From Bacillota bacterium (lineage in GTDB: Bacteria; Bacillota; Clostridia; Acetivibrionales; DSM-1351), in contig JAEXOY010000030.1 in NCBI GenBank assembly GCA_023439045.1, forward strand, positions 62,001 to 126,000: a DNA stretch of 64,000 bases, given 5' to 3'. Every line of letters starts with the position of its first letter. The first letter of the stretch is position 1. The notes under the pieces were generated by a model. That model was not told the origin of the DNA. It did not search any database and saw only the letters and a list, made by a program, of their open reading frames with translations. The translations under genes and the position numbers were made by a program. This document shows positions 60,780 through 64,000 of this stretch, in pieces.

Positions 60780-61567
60780 GCATAAATAAGGAAGAAATAT
60801 TAAAAGGTGTTACAAAAATTGAGGATAAGGTACTGGCTTCAAGACTTTTAGACAAAGCCGAACAATGCCATTATTCCTCTTTTGTGTATTCGGATTTTTT
60901 GACTCCATATGAAGCAGCATTGGCTAAGAGGATACTGAGTAAGGTAGAGTTACTGCATGTTGCATTTTGGGGTGGGTACCAAGACGCTGAACGGGTTGTG
61001 GCAGTTATTAGCCAGGATATTATTTTTGAAGAAGATGTACAACACAATGTTAATCTTGCTTTTATAGAAATAGTATTATCGAGTGAAAAGGCAATGTCAC
61101 ACAGGGATTATTTAGGATCACTTCTTGGACTAGGTATAAGGCGTGAAAAAATTGGTGATATACTGGTGGAGGAAGGTAAAGGCACTGTTATCGTTCACGA
61201 TCAGATAGCCGATTTTATTGTTTATAATATCGAAAAAATAGGGAATGTAAAAGCTTCCTGCCATAGAATTAGCTCGTTTGAATTTATGCCGCCAAAAAAG
61301 CAGGAAAAAATGATTACCTCTACTGTCGCATCACTTAGGGCAGATGCAATTGCATCAAGTGGTTTTGGAATTTCGAGGACAAAAATTCTGGATTACTTTA
61401 AGTCTCAAAGAGTGAGTATAAACTGGGAGACAATACAAAACCCTGCAAAGATGCTTGCAGAGGGTGATGTTATCTCTATCAGGGGACTAGGACGGATGGT
61501 ACTTGAAAAGGTTGGGGGCACAACGAAAAAAGACAGAATTAGTATATTAATTAAGAGATATATATAG
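60776..61567 (+). CDS. ylmH: YlmH-family S4 RNA-binding protein
   Basis: A 263-aa protein with an N-terminal region of about 180 residues (FLTPYEAALAKRILSKVELL) and a C-terminal S4 domain (about 185-245: RADAIASSGFGISRTKILDY). YlmH is linked to cell division by location and has been connected with ribosome quality control in Bacillus, where it can bind stalled 50S subunits. Interestingly rqcH is also present in this window. Starts in the yggT stop. Confidence 0.9.
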   Translation: MSINKEEILKGVTKIEDKVLASRLLDKAEQCHYSSFVYSDFLTPYEAALAKRILSKVELLHVAFWGGYQDAERVVAVISQDIIFEEDVQHNVNLAFIEIVLSSEKAMSHRDYLGSLLGLGIRREKIGDILVEEGKGTVIVHDQIADFIVYNIEKIGNVKASCHRISSFEFMPPKKQEKMITSTVASLRADAIASSGFGISRTKILDYFKSQRVSINWETIQNPAKMLAEGDVISIRGLGRMVLEKVGGTTKKDRISILIKRYI

Positions 61568-61596
61568 AGTTTACAAAAGAAAGGGATAGGTGCCAT

Positions 61597-62061
61597 ATGA
61601 ATTATACGCCTAATGATCTTGATAATCTGAAGTTTCGAAAAGTAGTAAGAGGATATAGTGAGGATCAGGTTAATGAGGTACTTGATTCAATTATCCGAGA
61701 TTACGAAATGTACATCAAGGAGAATATTGAGCTAAAAGATAGAATTTCTGTATTGAATGAGGGTATTCAACATTATAAGAATATTGAGGAATCACTACAG
61801 AATACTCTTATTGTTGCTCAGCAAACAGGTGAGGAAATAAAGAAGAATGCATATGAAAAAGCAGAAAACATTGTAAAGGAAGCTGAATTGCGCGCGCAGA
61901 GAGTAGTGCAGGATGCAAACGCTGAGGTAATAAAGATTAAATTTGAATATGAGGAAATGAAAAAGAGACTTCATTTGTTCAAGTCAAAGTCGGAAAGCCT
62001 ACTGCTTTCACAACTAGAACTTCTCAAGCAGTTGTTTAGTAATGATGAAAAGGATGCATAA
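61597..62061 (+). CDS. divIVA: DivIVA-family protein
   Basis: A 154-aa protein. The N-terminal lipid-binding domain starts MNYTPNDLDNLKFRKVVRGY and continues SEDQVNEVLDSIIRDYEMY; the rest is coiled coil (about 30-135). DivIVA localises to curved membranes at poles and septa. GAAAGGGATAGG precedes the ATG. It closes the division cluster. Confidence 0.93.
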   Translation: MNYTPNDLDNLKFRKVVRGYSEDQVNEVLDSIIRDYEMYIKENIELKDRISVLNEGIQHYKNIEESLQNTLIVAQQTGEEIKKNAYEKAENIVKEAELRAQRVVQDANAEVIKIKFEYEEMKKRLHLFKSKSESLLLSQLELLKQLFSNDEKDA

Positions 62062-62095
62062 TATTCCACTTATAAAAAAGTAAAGAGGACTGGAT

Positions 62096-63175
62096 ATGAT
62101 TAGACATAATGTAAACCTAGATAGTAAAAGTTACCCTATATATATAACTACGAGTTTTGAAGAACTAGGAAAGCATATTCAGGGTTTCAGGCCTGGCAAC
62201 AAGGTTGTTGTTATTACCGACACCAATGTTGATGCTCTATATTCTGAGGGATGTATTTCACAGCTTAAGTCTGCTGGTTACGAGACTATTAAGCATGTTA
62301 TAAAAGCAGGAGAAGAAAATAAAACACTTGAAGAAATTAATAATATTTATAAAGTTCTTATAGATTTCAAGTGTGATAGAAGCAGTACTCTGGTTGCACT
62401 TGGCGGAGGAGTAGTAGGTGATATGACCGGCTTTGCCGCAGCCACATTTATGAGGGGCATCAACTTCGTGCAAGTACCTACTACCTTATTGGCTCAAGCT
62501 GATAGCAGTGTTGGTGGTAAGACGGGGGTAGACTATAATGGACATAAAAATATAGTGGGATCCTTTTATCAGCCCAAGTTAGTCTATATAAATGTAAATA
62601 CTCTCAAAACACTACCCAAAAGAGAGATTTCCTGTGGCCTTGCAGAGACAATCAAGCATGGGATTATATTGGATCAAGAATTTTTGGAATATGTTGATTA
62701 CAACATTGAAAAGATTTTTGCTTGTGATGAAACGGTGCTTCTGTATGTTACAAAGAAGAACTGCGCCATTAAGTCAAGTGTTGTAGAAAAGGACGAGAAA
62801 GAAGATGACTTACGTGCAATACTAAACTTTGGACATACTATCGGTCATGCAGTTGAAACCGTTGAAAATTTTAGAATGCATCATGGTGAATGTGTTTCAA
62901 TAGGTATTGTTGGGGCATTTCTGCTTTCACAACAGCTTGAGCTTATGACCGATGCTACTATTAATAAAATCAAGAGTATTTTAAGTAAGGCTGACCTGCC
63001 TGTTTCTTTACAGACACTTGATGTCGAAAGGGTTTATAATCAAATGTTTTATGATAAGAAGACAAAGAACAATAAGCTAAAATTGGTACTTCCAAGAAGG
63101 ATAGGGGAAGTATTCCAATGCTCTATAGAGGATGCAAATCTTATTAAAAATGTTTTAGAACAGCTGAAGGGTTAA
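62096..63175 (+). CDS. aroB: 3-dehydroquinate synthase
   Basis: A 359-aa shikimate-pathway enzyme that makes 3-dehydroquinate from DAHP with NAD and a divalent metal. LGGGVVGDMTGFAAATFMRG, the substrate loop VPTTLLAQADSSVGGKTGVD, and metal ligands in LNFGHTIGHAVE and HHGECVSIG are visible. AAGAGGAC precedes the ATG. Other aro genes are not in view. Terminator follows. Confidence 0.96.
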   Translation: MIRHNVNLDSKSYPIYITTSFEELGKHIQGFRPGNKVVVITDTNVDALYSEGCISQLKSAGYETIKHVIKAGEENKTLEEINNIYKVLIDFKCDRSSTLVALGGGVVGDMTGFAAATFMRGINFVQVPTTLLAQADSSVGGKTGVDYNGHKNIVGSFYQPKLVYINVNTLKTLPKREISCGLAETIKHGIILDQEFLEYVDYNIEKIFACDETVLLYVTKKNCAIKSSVVEKDEKEDDLRAILNFGHTIGHAVETVENFRMHHGECVSIGIVGAFLLSQQLELMTDATINKIKSILSKADLPVSLQTLDVERVYNQMFYDKKTKNNKLKLVLPRRIGEVFQCSIEDANLIKNVLEQLKG

Positions 63176-63270
63176 TCTAAAGGACTCATTTAATGGTTGA
63201 GGTTTGTCGTTAGGTGTTGTCTAATAAGATAATATATTTTTTCTTGACTAGCTTATAATTATTATCAATA

Positions 63271-63314
63271 AAAGCAAACATAATTAAGGTAACTTGATTA
63301 TGTTTGCTTTTTTT
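63271..63314 (+). terminator. Terminator of aroB
   Basis: AAAGCAAACATAAT 63271-63284 pairs perfectly with ATTATGTTTGCTTT 63297-63310 and runs into TTTTTTT. It probably ends the transcript from the division cluster. The rest of 63176-63455 shows nothing else. Confidence 0.92.
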
Positions 63315-63455
63315 AGAATATAGGAATTATAAGTTTTAGTGTTACAGAAGTGTTGATAATGCTGAGGTTGAGCAAGATATAATAGTAAAATAAGCACTGA
63401 ACGGATTTGCGAAGTAAATTTTCTTGTGTTTAGCAAGGAGAAAGGGATATTGTTT

Positions 63456-63758
63456 ATGGCTAGTGATAAAGAACTTTTAAAGGTTTTATCCAAAAAAATA
63501 GACGATATGTCATTAAAAATGGAGAAGTTGAAATTTGTAGATTATGTATACTACTTGGAGCACCCAAAAAGAATGCTTTGGGCTAATCTTGTAGGTGGAA
63601 TTGCAAGAGGTTTTGGAATAGCCATAGGCTTCACCATTTTAGGAGCAATAATGGTTTATATACTCAATAGAGTGGTTGAATATAACCTTCCGTTTATTGG
63701 TGAGTTTATAAGCGACATTGTAAAAATAGTTCAAAGCAGTATGAAAAATGTCCGTTAG
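63456..63758 (+). CDS. DUF5665 membrane protein
   Basis: A 100-aa protein with an N-terminal helix (about 5-28), the conserved FVDYVYYLEHPKRMLWANLV then GGIARGFGIAIGFTILGAI, and one transmembrane helix with amphipathic flanks. This is the DUF5665 pattern, function unknown. The ATG at 63456 is preceded by AAAGGG and AAGGAG; an in-frame TTG at 63450 is also possible. It is followed 38 bp later by a YteA-like gene, the usual clostridial order. Confidence 0.8.
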   Translation: MASDKELLKVLSKKIDDMSLKMEKLKFVDYVYYLEHPKRMLWANLVGGIARGFGIAIGFTILGAIMVYILNRVVEYNLPFIGEFISDIVKIVQSSMKNVR

Positions 63759-63796
63759 ACCAAACATAATATCAACTATACTTTTGGGAGGTAAAT

Positions 63797-64000
63797 ATGA
63801 AAAAGGAAGATTTGAACCATTATGAGAATGAGATTAAAAACAAAATTAAAAGGATAACCGGTACTCTTGGAATGATGAAGGATTTTGACGAAGCTAACAT
63901 GGAGGAGCATGCTCCAGAGCTTTCTAACTATGATAACCATCCTGCTGACCTTGGAACTGATCTATATTCATTGGAAATGAATCTGGCGCTAAAGGTGCAT
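63797..64000 (+). CDS. YteA-type TraR/DksA zinc-finger protein, 5' part
   Basis: A frame open to the window edge, 68 codons visible, starting MKKEDLNHYENEIKNKIKRI and containing PELSNYDNHPADLGTDLYSL, the N-terminal pattern of YteA-type DksA/TraR proteins. The C4 zinc finger would lie beyond the edge. GGGAGG precedes the ATG. In Bacillus YteA is a spore-associated regulator-like protein. Confidence 0.8.
   Translation, partial: MKKEDLNHYENEIKNKIKRITGTLGMMKDFDEANMEEHAPELSNYDNHPADLGTDLYSLEMNLALKVH

Overview
The window reads as chromosome of an anaerobic, spore-forming, low-GC Firmicute of the class Clostridia; gene order and content resemble the cellulolytic Ruminiclostridium/Clostridium cluster III group. 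Support comes from Spo0E-like, SpoIIP and YteA-like genes, oxygen-independent HemN-family enzymes, a membrane pyrophosphatase, a T-box leader and a c-di-AMP riboswitch. The genus is an inference from gene content only. I saw no tRNA, rRNA, insertion sequence, prophage or CRISPR array.

Layout. 1-4.7 kb: a HemN-like radical SAM gene, then an amino-acid ABC importer (lipoprotein, permease, ATPase) coupled to a cytidylate-kinase-like gene. 4.8-12.7 kb: a PadR/HAAS membrane-protein pair, an aminotransferase, RqcH, an Lrp regulator, MetY, a DUF368 (PopT-type) transporter and a 50-aa orphan. 13-18 kb: a two-component system followed by an FtsX-type ABC exporter. 18-26 kb: HppA, small genes including a Spo0E-like one, a GNAT, a c-di-AMP riboswitch with its SH3-NlpC/P60 hydrolase, and ComEC. 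26-40 kb: housekeeping genes holA, recJ, apt, rel, dtd, an MBL hydrolase and hemZ; motAB inserted in opposite orientation; then a T-box-controlled hisS-aspS pair.

40-49.5 kb: a 1427-aa activase-type protein, then a leftward unit of four membrane genes (small 4-TM protein, two ABC half-transporters, DUF454). The small protein carries two His-X13-His motifs typical of transmembrane di-heme cytochromes b. The unit is preceded by a near-consensus promoter whose start region and leader hold four GTTAG-N6-CTAAC palindromes at 34-35 bp spacing. This is my best candidate for an undescribed, possibly iron- or heme-linked, system. 49.5-56.3 kb: spoIIP, a small membrane gene, lepA and hemW (as in Bacillus), a MerR-like regulator and an RluA synthase. 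56.7-64 kb: a methionine gamma-lyase-like gene, then the division cluster HlyD-like, yggS, sepF, yggT, ylmH, divIVA, then aroB, DUF5665 and a yteA start cut by the window edge.

A recurring feature is short tandem duplication, mostly in spacers (periods 12, 18, 21, 22, about 57, about 63 bp). One array lies inside comEC as a heptapeptide repeat; one sits in the hisS-aspS spacer, where each copy brings its own ribosome-binding site and tiny reading frame. Start codons were corrected where a Shine-Dalgarno sequence clearly favours a different start.
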